A stretch of 26,843 bases of DNA, from the NCBI GenBank assembly GCA_002436765.1, contig DJNI01000016.1, forward strand, positions 1 to 26,843, in the 5' to 3' direction. Below, piece by piece: positions 1 through 7,018 of this stretch. The DNA is from Clostridiales bacterium UBA6468. GTDB lineage: Bacteria > Bacillota > Clostridia > Oscillospirales > Oscillospiraceae. Under the pieces are notes generated by a model. The model did not search any database. It saw nothing but the letters and a program-made list of their open reading frames with translations, and had not been told where the DNA came from. Within the stretch, counting starts at the first letter, position 1; every line of letters begins with the position of its first letter. The position numbers and the translations under genes were made by a program.

Positions 1-109
1 AGCCCGCCGCGCCCACCGAGCAGCAGTATATGAACGAAGAGGACTTCATTTTCCTCGGGCTTGAAGTCCTCTTCGTTCATATACTGCTGCTCGGTGGGCG
101 CGGCGGGCT
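1..109. repeat. 48-bp perfect inverted repeat at the window edge
   Basis: Bases 1-48 are the exact reverse complement of bases 62-109, separated by a 13-base spacer. The right arm lies in an open reading frame on the minus strand, and the left arm makes that frame continue into the antisense of its own sequence. A perfect snap-back palindrome at the very end of a sequence is typical of a chimeric amplification product or an assembly fold-back. I infer an artefact, so bases 1-48 are probably not genomic in this order. Confidence 0.9.
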
Positions 110-524
110 GGACCTCTTCGGCAGGCTCGGCCGTTTCCTCCGGCGCAGTCACCTCCTCCTGCATGGAGGCAGGCTCGCTGGAACCCAGGAATTTCGGAAA
201 CCACGAGAGCTGATAGAGCGCAAACGCAGCCCCCAGCACGACGGCCAGACCCAAAACCCCGCAGATCGCCGCCATCATCCACTTCGGGATCTTGTACGGA
301 TTTTCGCCGGGCGCGGGCTTTTGCTTCTTTTTGGGCGGTGCAGAGAAGCGGCCGCCTTTCTTTTTGCTGAATTTTCCGCCGCCGGATCGGGCGGGCTTAT
401 AGGGCGCGGACATGACCGGCATGGGCTCGGCTGCACCGGGCTGGACGGCCCTCCCGCAAAGCGGACACTGGCTGAGCGCGGCGTCAAACTCCGTACCGCA
501 GTATTCGCATTTTTTCAGTTTCAT
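1..524 (-). CDS. zinc-ribbon, single-pass membrane protein (3'-truncated)
   Basis: The frame opens at ATG 524, preceded by GGAGG at a good distance, and runs off the window edge. Residues 6-23 form a zinc ribbon (C6-x2-C9-x10-C20-x2-C23). A basic, Pro/Lys/Gly-rich linker follows at about 40-80, then one hydrophobic segment at about 82-107, then an acidic Glu/Pro/Ala-rich tail. This is the zinc_ribbon_2 plus transmembrane layout common in Bacillota, usually of unknown function; N-terminus in and acidic tail out is inferred. From about residue 160 onward the frame reads through the edge palindrome, so the real C-terminus is missing and those residues should not be trusted. It is transcribed away from dut and has its own promoter. 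Confidence 0.7.
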   Translation of the reverse strand, partial: MKLKKCEYCGTEFDAALSQCPLCGRAVQPGAAEPMPVMSAPYKPARSGGGKFSKKKGGRFSAPPKKKQKPAPGENPYKIPKWMMAAICGVLGLAVVLGAAFALYQLSWFPKFLGSSEPASMQEEVTAPEETAEPAEEVQPAAPTEQQYMNEEDFKPEENEVLFVHILLLGGRGG

Positions 525-592
525 GCAAAGCCTCCGTTTTGCTCGTGTGCGCAGGCTGCGCACGGGATGTTTTGCGGCAAACGCCGCTTTTG

Positions 593-613
593 ATGATACC
601 TATTTCGTATCAT
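593..613. promoter_or_regulatory. perfect dyad at the start site of the zinc-ribbon gene
   Basis: A 7-bp perfect inverted repeat (ATGATAC, 7-base spacer, GTATCAT) overlaps the -10 element at 609-614 and the expected start site. This is a classic place for a repressor operator. Two further short hairpins lie in the leader (547-563 GTGCGCA/TGCGCAC and 574-587 GCGGC/GCCGC), so an RNA role is also possible. No binding factor can be named. Confidence 0.45.
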
Positions 614-637
614 ACCACAACTTTCGTCAAATTCCAA
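609..637 (-). promoter_or_regulatory. sigma-A-like promoter, zinc-ribbon gene
   Basis: Read on the minus strand: TTGGAA (632-637), a 17-base spacer, then TATGAT (609-614) with an upstream TG, an extended -10. The predicted leader is about 80 bases. Confidence 0.5.
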
Positions 638-724
638 GCCCAAGCTACAATATCTTGTATTGCATTTTTGCGGGAAATGCCTTAAAATAGAGTGTCTGAA
701 AACCGGCAATGTGCGCAAGCGCGC

Positions 725-786
725 GGGAAAATGGCGCCGATCCAGCGTGAAAAGGCCCGGCGTCCGGGCGTGTTGACAGTTTTCAG
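725..786. repeat. 62-bp dispersed repeat, copy A
   Basis: This unit starts with GGGAAAATGGCGC and ends with GGGCGTGTTGAC, one variable base and GTTTTCAG. A second unit of identical length with the same ends lies at 969-1030; the middles diverge. Equal spacing of conserved ends suggests a dispersed intergenic element. No gene is supported in 525-1143; short frames across it have no convincing ribosome sites. Confidence 0.6.
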
Positions 787-933
787 TTCCATCCTAAGGA
801 AGCTCTGACTCGATCAGCGGCTATTGGCGGAATATATCCGTTGTCCGGCCGTGTCGATGTTTTTCCGTTCCACACAGGGTGGATCTGAAATCCGGCGATA
901 TGACCGGCGGCGAGGAATTTTCGTGCTGGGCAA

Positions 934-979
934 GCCATTTTTCCGCAGGAATACTTTGTGTATTGCAAGGGAAAATGGC
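934..979. repeat. imperfect concentric hairpin at the edge of repeat copy B
   Basis: Outer arms GCCATTTT (934-941) and AAAATGGC (972-979) share a centre near 957 with inner arms AATAC (950-954) and GTATT (960-964). It overlaps the start of repeat copy B, so these elements appear to be built from nested palindromes, as in REP- or MITE-like sequences. Confidence 0.5.
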
Positions 980-1030
980 GCACAGCAGGCGGAAAAAGAC
1001 CCGCTGTTTGGGCGTGTTGACGGTTTTCAG
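969..1030. repeat. 62-bp dispersed repeat, copy B
   Basis: Second copy of the unit at 725-786, in the same orientation and 244 bases away. Identical blocks are the first 13 bases, the 12-base GGGCGTGTTGAC block and the final GTTTTCAG. The A/T-rich stretch after it (about 1045-1140) lies just past the stop of dut and shows no GC-rich terminator hairpin. Confidence 0.6.
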
Positions 1031-1143
1031 ATAGACCCTATGCAGGCTCATTATTATTATAAAAAAAGAAGCGAAAAAAGTACAGTGACAAAATTTGCAC
1101 AAATTTTACATTCGCAATACGAAAATTTTATAAAAAACGCCAG

Positions 1144-1581
1144 TTATTTCCCGGTAGATCCGAACCCACCTGCATTTCTGGCCGTATCCGTCAGGGTCTG
1201 GGCAATTTCATAGGCCGGCTGCAAAACCGGCGTGATCAGGAGCTGGGCGACGCGTTCGCCGTTTTCGACGGTCTGGGGGGCGCTTCCGTGGTTGTAAAGA
1301 ACCACGTTGATCTCCCCGCGGTAGTCGCTGTCCACCACACCGACCTTATTGGCAGGCGCAAGCCCCCGTTTGCAGGCAAGGCCGCTGCGGGCATACACCA
1401 GCCCGGCGCAGCCCTCGGGAACCTCCAGGGCAATGCCCGTGGGGATAAACACCGTCTCCCCCGGCCGGATGGTCACGGCTGCGTCAATGCAGGCATACAG
1501 GTCAGCCCCCGCCGCGCCGGCTGTGCCGTAGGTGGGGAGCTTTGCTCCATCACGCAGGATTTTCACATGAACAGGATTCAT
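1144..1581 (-). CDS. dut: dUTP diphosphatase (dUTPase)
   Basis: A 145-aa protein with all five motifs of trimeric dUTPases in order: AGADLYA (24-30), ARSGLA (64-69), GVVDSDYRGE (81-90) with the catalytic Asp, GERVAQL (108-114) and the C-terminal GGFGSTG lid (138-144). It hydrolyses dUTP to dUMP and pyrophosphate, keeping uracil out of DNA and supplying the dTMP precursor; it is cytoplasmic and Mg-dependent. Length is normal for the family. Its ATG overlaps the stop of nrdG by one base (TAATG), so the two are very likely co-transcribed and translationally coupled, a sensible dNTP-pool pairing. Confidence 0.96.
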   Translation of the reverse strand: MNPVHVKILRDGAKLPTYGTAGAAGADLYACIDAAVTIRPGETVFIPTGIALEVPEGCAGLVYARSGLACKRGLAPANKVGVVDSDYRGEINVVLYNHGSAPQTVENGERVAQLLITPVLQPAYEIAQTLTDTARNAGGFGSTGK

Positions 1582-2120
1582 TATTTCATACCTCTCTTTT
1601 CTCCCTGCCAGTCCTGCCAGAGAATGGTTTTTCCCGCTGCCAGGGAAGCCGGGACGTCAATCAGGCGTTGGTTTTCGGAACCCCGGAACCGCAAAGACAG
1701 ATTCTTCTTTGCCTCCACAAAGGGGCCGTCCACCAGAACGTCCAGATAGCTTAAGTATTCCCGGGTATCCCCCAGCCGCCCGGACAGGATATCCTTTTCA
1801 AACAGGTAGCCGGAGAATGCCCAGATGCTCTTTTGGGGCATTTCCCCCTTGATCTGCCGGAGCAGCTCCACGATCGCCCCCTGATTTTCCGGCTCAAAGG
1901 GCTCGCCCCCCAGAAGCGTCAGTCCCCGGATATAGTCCGGGCGGAGCATATCCAGAATGGTATCGATGGTCTGCTGGGTGAAGGGTTCGCCGTAGTCAAA
2001 ATCCCAGGCCACCTCGTTGAAGCAGCCGGGGCAGTGATGGGTGCAGCCGGAGACAAACAGGCTCACCCGCACGCCGGGGCCGTTGGCAATGTCGCAGTTT
2101 TTGATCGTCGCGTAATTCAT
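1581..2120 (-). CDS. nrdG: anaerobic ribonucleoside-triphosphate reductase activating protein
   Basis: A 179-aa radical-SAM protein. The cluster motif is C26-x3-C30-x2-C33, followed by a GGEPF motif typical of SAM binding. NrdG uses a 4Fe-4S cluster and S-adenosylmethionine to make the glycyl radical on the class III reductase NrdD, so the organism makes dNTPs without oxygen. NrdD itself is not in the window. The frame is open further upstream, but ATG 2120 has a GGGGGAAG ribosome site, the radical-SAM domain begins immediately, and a promoter and terminator lie in the would-be extension, so the longer start is rejected. The stop overlaps the start of dut. Confidence 0.93.
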   Translation of the reverse strand: MNYATIKNCDIANGPGVRVSLFVSGCTHHCPGCFNEVAWDFDYGEPFTQQTIDTILDMLRPDYIRGLTLLGGEPFEPENQGAIVELLRQIKGEMPQKSIWAFSGYLFEKDILSGRLGDTREYLSYLDVLVDGPFVEAKKNLSLRFRGSENQRLIDVPASLAAGKTILWQDWQGEKRGMK

Positions 2121-2150
2121 ATTCTTCCCCCCAAAAAACGCATTTCTGTC

Positions 2151-2179
2151 AGTATACCACAGCTTTCCCGGGATTTCCA
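2151..2179 (-). promoter_or_regulatory. extended -10 promoter for nrdG-dut
   Basis: On the minus strand: TGGAAA (174-179 of the 2,000s block, that is 2174-2179), 17-base spacer, TATACT (2151-2156) preceded by TG, an extended -10. It lies just after the terminator of the upstream gene and gives a leader of about 25 bases. The 9-mer TGGTATACT recurs in the promoter of the AI-2E gene. Confidence 0.55.
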
Positions 2180-2190
2180 CCGTTATCTCG

Positions 2191-2224
2191 AAAAAACGCC
2201 GCCGTGAAGCTTTACGGCGGCGTT
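2191..2224 (-). terminator. rho-independent terminator after the AI-2E gene
   Basis: On the minus strand a strong stem AACGCCGCCGT/ACGGCGGCGTT closes a short AAGCTTC-like loop and runs into a T-rich tract. It begins 11 bases beyond the stop codon of the AI-2E transporter and separates it from nrdG. Confidence 0.88.
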
Positions 2225-2235
2225 GTGAAATTTTG

Positions 2236-3450
2236 TCAGGTTTTCTTCGGTTCATCGTCGGGATAGTCGGCCTTGTACTTTTCCCAGACCTCGATCTGAC
2301 CCTTTCTGTCCAGGCCACGGCGAACCAGCTTTTTCACGGTATCATAGATGACCCCGAACAGCGGCACGCCGATGACCATACCGAAGACGCCCCACAATCC
2401 GCCGAACAGGATGATGGTAAACAGCACCCAGAAGCTGGACAAGCCCGTGCGGTCGCCCAGAATTTTAGGACCGATAACATTGCCGTCCAGCTGCTGCAGT
2501 GCCAGAACAAAAAGCACAAACCAAAATGCCTTGATGGGACTTTCGATCAGGATCAGCAGCGTGGAGGGAACCGCGCCGATGATGGGACCAAAGAAGGGGA
2601 TCACGTTGGTGATGCCCACGACGGCGGAAACCAGCAGCGCATTGGGGAATCGGAAGATCATGCAGCCGATGTAGCAAAGCACACCGATGATGGCGGAATC
2701 CAGAATCTTGCCGTCAATGAACCCGCCGAACATCCGGTCAATGAACGCGACCTCGTCCAGCAGCAGCTCTGCCCACTTGGGCTTCAGGGCGCTGCGGATG
2801 ATCAGGACACTCTGCCGGGCAAACTTCTTTCTGCTAAACAGCAGGTACACCGCCACGATCAGACCGATCAGCAGATTGTACAGGAACATCAGCACCTTCC
2901 ACACGCTGCTGCCCACGCCGGAAACGATGCTCACCACGCTGGAAACGTAGGGCGCAAGGGTGTTGTTCGCCCAGTTTTGCAGGTCGGTGTTCACCGTATT
3001 GTAGATGGTGTTGAACAAAGACACCAGCTTTTCGTCCTCCCCGAAGGTCGCCATTGCCCAGGCATACAGCTTGGAGATCTTATCCGGAAGGCTGAGCCAC
3101 AGGGTCTGAATGCTGGAAAAGAGCTGGGGCGCGATCATGATGATCAGAGCGTATACGATCAGGAGTCCCGAGATCATGCTGAGACCCACTGCCAGTCCGT
3201 TGGACAGCTTTTGCAGCTTTTTCGGTAGATGCTTCCGGAGCAGCCCCTCATAGAGATTGCACAATGGCCGCAGCAGATACGCCACAACGCCGCCGTAGGC
3301 AAAGGGCGCAAGGATACTTCCCAGCTTGTTCACCGCGTCGCCCACGCCCTTAAAGCGGTAAACGACGAAAAACAGCACGATACTCAGGCCGATGCCGCCG
3401 AATATGGACAGCATCAGATAAACGTACCGCCGCTTGACAGGATCCTTCAT
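2236..3450 (-). CDS. AI-2E family transporter (PF01594)
   Basis: A 404-aa polytopic membrane protein. It has two N-terminal hydrophobic helices (about 10-32 and 45-62), an amphipathic middle, and a C-terminal membrane half with the family signatures TNVIPFFGPIIGAVP (281-295) and QQLDGNVIGPKILG (319-332). The family includes the E. coli autoinducer-2 exporter TqsA and sodium/proton antiporters, so the substrate cannot be assigned. ATG 3450 is chosen because GGAGGTGGG lies just upstream and the hydrophobic domain starts there; an upstream in-frame ATG has no such site. It appears monocistronic, with its own promoter and terminator, and is divergent from the zinc peptidase gene. Confidence 0.88.
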   Translation of the reverse strand: MKDPVKRRYVYLMLSIFGGIGLSIVLFFVVYRFKGVGDAVNKLGSILAPFAYGGVVAYLLRPLCNLYEGLLRKHLPKKLQKLSNGLAVGLSMISGLLIVYALIIMIAPQLFSSIQTLWLSLPDKISKLYAWAMATFGEDEKLVSLFNTIYNTVNTDLQNWANNTLAPYVSSVVSIVSGVGSSVWKVLMFLYNLLIGLIVAVYLLFSRKKFARQSVLIIRSALKPKWAELLLDEVAFIDRMFGGFIDGKILDSAIIGVLCYIGCMIFRFPNALLVSAVVGITNVIPFFGPIIGAVPSTLLILIESPIKAFWFVLFVLALQQLDGNVIGPKILGDRTGLSSFWVLFTIILFGGLWGVFGMVIGVPLFGVIYDTVKKLVRRGLDRKGQIEVWEKYKADYPDDEPKKT

Positions 3451-3478
3451 TTTCCCACCTCCGACTTCCTCTATGGAA

Positions 3479-3487
3479 AGTATACCA
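3479..3487 (-). promoter_or_regulatory. extended -10 promoter for the AI-2E gene
   Basis: TGGTATACT on the minus strand, about 30 bases before the start codon. No good -35 hexamer is seen at 17 bases, so activity would rest on the extended -10. Confidence 0.4.
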
Positions 3488-3591
3488 GCATTCGGCCGTG
3501 TCGGTATGAATAATTTGTGAATATTCCCTGTCTTTCTCCCGTTCACGACAAAAAATCACAAAATTCTCTCGTCACCTCTCCCCTCCCGGCC

Positions 3592-3620
3592 TTGCCATTT
3601 TTTCGCGTTTGGGATATAAT
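3592..3620 (+). promoter_or_regulatory. strong sigma-A-like promoter, zinc peptidase gene
   Basis: TTGCCA (3592-3597), exactly 17 bases, then consensus TATAAT (3615-3620). The AGGAGGT ribosome site and ATG follow, giving a leader of about 25 bases. Confidence 0.8.
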
Positions 3621-3651
3621 AAGGAAAAACAATCCCGTCAGGAGGTTCGTT

Positions 3652-4371
3652 ATGCCCTACTATTATTTTGACTGGACATATGTTGTCCTGGTTCTTCCCT
3701 GCGTGCTGCTGTCCCTCTGGGCAAGCGCCAACGTCAATTCCACCTTCCGGAAATATTCCAAGCAGTATTCTTCCCGCCATCTCACCGGCGCGGAGGCCGC
3801 CCGGCGGGTGCTGTCCGCCAACGGCGTGTACGGCGTGCGTATTGAGCGCATCAGCGGCAATCTGACCGACCATTACGACCCCAGAACCAACGTTATCCGC
3901 CTGTCCGACGGCGTGTACGACAGCACCTCCACCGCCGCCATCGGCGTGGCCTGCCACGAGGCCGGACACGCGGTGCAGTATGCCGAGAGCTACGCCCCCA
4001 TCAAGCTGAGGGCCGCCATCATCCCCGTCACCAACATTGGCTCCAGACTGGCCATGCCCCTGATCCTCATCGGCCTGCTTCTGTCCTATGCGGCAGATGT
4101 TTCCTATTTCTTCGTATATCTGGGCATTGCCTGCTTCGGCCTGTCGCTGGTGTTCCAGCTGGTGACCCTGCCCGTGGAATTCAACGCCAGCCACCGCGCC
4201 TTGGCCGCCATCGACGAGGGCGGACTTCTGACGGAGGAGGAGCAGAAGGGCGCAAGGAAAACCCTCACCGCCGCCGCGCTGACCTACGTCGCCGCCACCG
4301 CAGCCGCTTTAGCCCAGCTTCTGCGTCTTTTGGTCATCTTCGGCGGAAACGGCCGCAGCAGAAGAGACTGA
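3652..4371 (+). CDS. YugP-like membrane zinc metallopeptidase (PF04298)
   Basis: A 239-aa protein with an N-terminal membrane helix (about 8-26), then the zinc motif HEAGH (102-106) within a CHEAGHAVQY block. Two hydrophobic helices follow (about 120-145 and 152-173), then the conserved LPVEFNASHRAL segment (173-184), whose Glu is probably the third zinc ligand, and a final hydrophobic helix near 218-235. This matches the neutral zinc metallopeptidase family of B. subtilis YugP; the substrate is unknown. The start is fixed by AGGAGGT six bases upstream and a strong promoter; the frame is open further upstream but that extension would cover the promoter. A terminator follows directly. Confidence 0.92.
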   Translation: MPYYYFDWTYVVLVLPCVLLSLWASANVNSTFRKYSKQYSSRHLTGAEAARRVLSANGVYGVRIERISGNLTDHYDPRTNVIRLSDGVYDSTSTAAIGVACHEAGHAVQYAESYAPIKLRAAIIPVTNIGSRLAMPLILIGLLLSYAADVSYFFVYLGIACFGLSLVFQLVTLPVEFNASHRALAAIDEGGLLTEEEQKGARKTLTAAALTYVAATAAALAQLLRLLVIFGGNGRSRRD

Positions 4372-4391
4372 AATTGAAAGCGCAAATTCTT

Positions 4392-4424
4392 CCGTCCCGG
4401 TATTGACAACCGGGACGGTTTTTT
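4392..4424 (+). terminator. rho-independent terminator after the zinc peptidase gene
   Basis: Nine-base stem CCGTCCCGG (4392-4400) and CCGGGACGG (4410-4418), a nine-base loop, then six T. The loop carries the -35 hexamer of the next promoter. Confidence 0.9.
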
Positions 4425-4431
4425 GTATAAT
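4403..4431 (+). promoter_or_regulatory. consensus promoter embedded in the terminator
   Basis: TTGACA (4403-4408) in the terminator loop, exactly 17 bases, then TATAAT (4426-4431) directly after the T tract. Both hexamers are perfect sigma-A consensus with optimal spacing. The terminator's 3' arm and T tract form the spacer. Transcription would begin near 4438, giving a 38-base leader to the AbrB-like gene. Confidence 0.88.
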
Positions 4432-4475
4432 CCGTTGGTGTGAAAAATATGAAAAGTGTGATTGGAGGCGGTTTT

Positions 4476-4715
4476 ATGCCCGGAGGCAAGCATGTCCTCG
4501 GCAAAATCAATCAGCAGCGGGTCTTCGGCACCGCAAAAGTGGGCGACCGGGGTCAAATCGTCATTCCAAAGGAGGCACGGGAGCTGTTCGGCATCAAGCC
4601 CGGCGACACCCTGCTCATACTCGGCGAGGCGGAAACGGGGCTGATCGTGTCCCGTCCGGACGTTCTGAATCATTTAGCGGACGAAATACTGAACAACGTA
4701 AAAAAAGAGGATTGA
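4476..4715 (+). CDS. AbrB/SpoVT-family DNA-binding regulator
   Basis: A 79-aa protein with a swapped-hairpin AbrB domain: VGDRGQIVIPKEAREL (22-37), then FGIKPGD (38-44) and a short beta segment. Family members dimerise through this fold and bind A/T-rich promoter DNA, as transition-state regulators or antitoxins. ATG 4476 has GGAGG seven bases upstream; a GTG at 4440 would sit at the transcription start and lacks a ribosome site. It is first in an operon, two bases before the lyase gene, and no toxin gene is adjacent. I infer a local or autoregulator of the lyase and exporter genes. Confidence 0.87.
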   Translation: MPGGKHVLGKINQQRVFGTAKVGDRGQIVIPKEARELFGIKPGDTLLILGEAETGLIVSRPDVLNHLADEILNNVKKED

Positions 4716-4717
4716 AT

Positions 4718-6001
4718 ATGGACGAATTATTGGAGCTTTACGAAACCATGGGGATCTCTCCCGGGGTGTACGCCTACGGCGAGCGGACGCTGGAGAAGCT
4801 GAAAGACCGCTTCGCCGCCATCGACCAGGTCGGAGAACACAATCAGGCCAAGGTGCTGTGGGCCATGCAGAAAAACCGGGTCTCTGCCGCCTGCTTCACC
4901 GCCACCACCGGCTATGGCTATGACGATTTCGGACGGGACAATCTGGAGCGGGTCTACGCCGACGTGTTCCACACCGAGGCCGCGCTGGTGCGCCCCCAGA
5001 TCACCTGCGGCACCCACGCCCTCACCGTCGCCCTCAGCGCCAACCTGCTGCCCGGAGACGAGCTGCTCTCCCCTGTCGGTATGCCCTACGATACCTTGCA
5101 GGAGGTCATCGGCATCCGGGAAAGCCCCTGCTCTCTGGCGGAATACGGCGTTTCCTACCGGCAGGTGGATCTGCTTCCCGACGGCCGCTTTGACTATGAC
5201 GGCATCCGCAAGGCCATCAACGAAAAAACGAAGCTCATCACCATCCAGCGCTCCAAGGGCTACGCCACCCGCCCCACCTTCTCCGTAAAGCAGATCGGTG
5301 AGCTGATCGCCTTCTGCAAAAATGTCAAGCCCGGCGTTACCGTCATGGTGGACAACTGCTATGGCGAATTCGTGGAGACCATCGAGCCCTCCGACGTGGG
5401 CGCGGACATGACCGTGGGCAGCCTTATTAAAAACCCCGGCGGCGGCCTCGCCCCCATCGGCGGCTATATCTGCGGCACGAAAAAATGCATTGACCGGTGC
5501 GCCTACCGGCTTTCCGCCCCCGGTCTGGGGCAGGAGGTCGGTGCGAATCTGGGGCTGATGCCCGCGCTGTATCAGGGCTTTTTCCTCGCTCCCACGGTGG
5601 TGGCAGGCGCGGAAAAGGGCGCGATCTTCGCCGCCAGTCTGTATGAACCCCTGGGCTTCCGCTGTGTTCCCGGCGCGGAGGAAAGCCGCCACGACATCAT
5701 TCAGGCGGTGGAGCTTGGCAGCGAAGCGGGCATGGTCGCCTTCTGCAAGGGCATTCAGGCAGCGGCTCCCGTGGATTCCTTCGCCACCCCCTACCCCTCC
5801 GATATGCCCGGCTACAGTGACAAGGTGATTATGGCCGCCGGTGCCTTCGTTCAGGGCAGCTCCATCGAGCTTTCCGCAGACGGCCCCATCCGTCCGCCCT
5901 ACGCCGTGTATTTTCAGGGCGGCCTGACCTGGAACCACGCCAAGATCGGCATTCTCATGAGCCTGCAAAAAATGGCGGATGCCGGGCTGGTGACACTATA
6001 A
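4718..6001 (+). CDS. methionine gamma-lyase family PLP protein (PF06838)
   Basis: A 427-aa fold-type I PLP enzyme. It has the substrate/cofactor loop TCGTHAL (96-102), the cofactor aspartate in VDNCYGEF (211-218), and the Schiff-base lysine K238 in GSLIKNPGGG. This family was formerly called 'aluminium resistance protein' and is now annotated as methionine gamma-lyase-like; the true reaction in Clostridia is poorly established, though C-S or C-C lyase chemistry on a sulfur amino acid is plausible. ATG 4718 follows the AbrB stop by two bases with AAGAGG upstream. Its downstream partner is an EamA exporter, which fits export of an amino acid or product. Confidence 0.88.
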   Translation: MDELLELYETMGISPGVYAYGERTLEKLKDRFAAIDQVGEHNQAKVLWAMQKNRVSAACFTATTGYGYDDFGRDNLERVYADVFHTEAALVRPQITCGTHALTVALSANLLPGDELLSPVGMPYDTLQEVIGIRESPCSLAEYGVSYRQVDLLPDGRFDYDGIRKAINEKTKLITIQRSKGYATRPTFSVKQIGELIAFCKNVKPGVTVMVDNCYGEFVETIEPSDVGADMTVGSLIKNPGGGLAPIGGYICGTKKCIDRCAYRLSAPGLGQEVGANLGLMPALYQGFFLAPTVVAGAEKGAIFAASLYEPLGFRCVPGAEESRHDIIQAVELGSEAGMVAFCKGIQAAAPVDSFATPYPSDMPGYSDKVIMAAGAFVQGSSIELSADGPIRPPYAVYFQGGLTWNHAKIGILMSLQKMADAGLVTL

Positions 6002-6025
6002 GATTACGATTAAGAGGTAGATAAT

Positions 6026-6934
6026 ATGAGTTGGTTTTGGTTTTCCATTATTGCCCTGCTGTGCTGGTCCGGTTCCGATTTCTTTTCCAAGATCGGCTGC
6101 CGGGACGCATCCGACAAATACAGTCACTGCAAGATGGTCACGGCCGTCGGCGTGGTCATGGGCATTCATGCCGCCTTTGAGATCTTCGTCGGCGGCGTAG
6201 AGATCTCCTGGCAGGTCATCTGGACATATTTGCCCGTTTCCCTGCTGTACATCGGCTCCATGACATTGGGCTATGTGGGACTTCGCTACATCGAGCTGTC
6301 CATTTCCTCCCCCATCTGCAACGCCAGCGGCGCACTGGTCGCCATCATCGCCATCGTCACCGGCACCGCCGAAAAAATGGCGATTGCCCAGTACATCGCC
6401 ATCTTCCTTGCCTGTGCCGGCGTCATCGGTCTCGGCTTTGTGGAGGCCAACGAGGACGATGCGCTTCGCGCCGCCCGGCAGAAGGCCTCCAATTACAAGT
6501 ACGCAAAATCCTGGCTGGCTCTGGCGCTGCCCATTGCCTATTGTATTCTGGACGCAGCGGGAACCTTCGCCGACGATCTGGTGCTGGAAACCCTGAACGA
6601 GGATTCCGCCAACGTTGCCTACGAGCTGACCTTCCTGATCGCGGGCATCGTCAGCTTCGTCTACACCGTCGTCATCAAGAAGCAGAAGCTGCTGCCCAAG
6701 GCGGAAGGCCCCAAATATGTCGGCGCAGCTTTTGAGACCGCCGGACAGCTGGCCTACATCTACGCCCTTGCCAGCGGCGATTCCGCTCTGGCCGCCCCCA
6801 TCATTGCTTCCTACTGCATGGTTTCCGTCCTGTGGAGCCGCCTGTTCCTGAAGGAAAAGCTGAGCTGGAAGCACTACGCCTGCATTCTCATTACCTTCGC
6901 CGGTATCCTGATCATGGGAATTTACGATATGTAA
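6026..6934 (+). CDS. EamA/DMT-superfamily transporter
   Basis: A 302-aa, almost wholly hydrophobic protein with about ten predicted helices in two repeats (about 1-140 and 160-302), the EamA domain layout. The second half carries the typical late pattern of a helix, a basic turn (LKEKLSWKHY) and a final helix ending near the C-terminus. The substrate is unknown; many relatives export amino acids or metabolites. It starts 24 bases after the lyase with AGAGGT upstream and is the last gene of the AbrB-lyase-EamA unit, followed by a strong terminator. Confidence 0.85.
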   Translation: MSWFWFSIIALLCWSGSDFFSKIGCRDASDKYSHCKMVTAVGVVMGIHAAFEIFVGGVEISWQVIWTYLPVSLLYIGSMTLGYVGLRYIELSISSPICNASGALVAIIAIVTGTAEKMAIAQYIAIFLACAGVIGLGFVEANEDDALRAARQKASNYKYAKSWLALALPIAYCILDAAGTFADDLVLETLNEDSANVAYELTFLIAGIVSFVYTVVIKKQKLLPKAEGPKYVGAAFETAGQLAYIYALASGDSALAAPIIASYCMVSVLWSRLFLKEKLSWKHYACILITFAGILIMGIYDM

Positions 6935-6943
6935 GCAGTTGCC

Positions 6944-6976
6944 AAGCCCTCCGGAAATTTTCCGGAGGGCTTGCTT
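6944..6976 (+). terminator. rho-independent terminator after the EamA gene
   Basis: Eleven-base stem AAGCCCTCCGG (6944-6954) and CCGGAGGGCTT (6962-6972) around an AAATTTT loop, followed by GCTTTT. It starts ten bases beyond the stop codon. Confidence 0.88.
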
Positions 6977-6999
6977 TTCATCACGTGGAATGCTATAAT
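6971..6999 (+). promoter_or_regulatory. promoter overlapping the terminator, TraX gene
   Basis: TTGCTT (6971-6976), exactly 17 bases, then TATAAT (6994-6999). The -35 uses the last two stem bases of the preceding terminator. The start site would be near 7005, within the GGAGG, so the leader is very short. Confidence 0.7.
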
Positions 7000-7018
7000 T
7001 CGGGAGGAAATCTGAAAA

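Noticed and set aside
1..109. Edge palindrome as a biological telomere, origin or integron site
   Set aside because: It copies part of a coding frame exactly and lies at the sequence end, which fits an artefact better.
783..1213. Several short frames on both strands in the repeat region
   Set aside because: They overlap palindromic repeats, lack ribosome sites, and probably give spurious hypothetical proteins.
2233..3228. Long plus-strand open frame opposite the AI-2E gene
   Set aside because: Its His/Gln/Asp-rich composition is typical of antisense frames, and the opposite strand encodes a clear family with a ribosome site.
4440..4715. Longer AbrB-like protein from GTG 4440
   Set aside because: The codon would sit at the predicted transcription start and has no ribosome site, whereas ATG 4476 has GGAGG.
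4727..5968. 413-codon minus-strand frame opposite the PLP lyase
   Set aside because: Gly/Asp/His-rich antisense shadow; the plus-strand enzyme has all cofactor residues.
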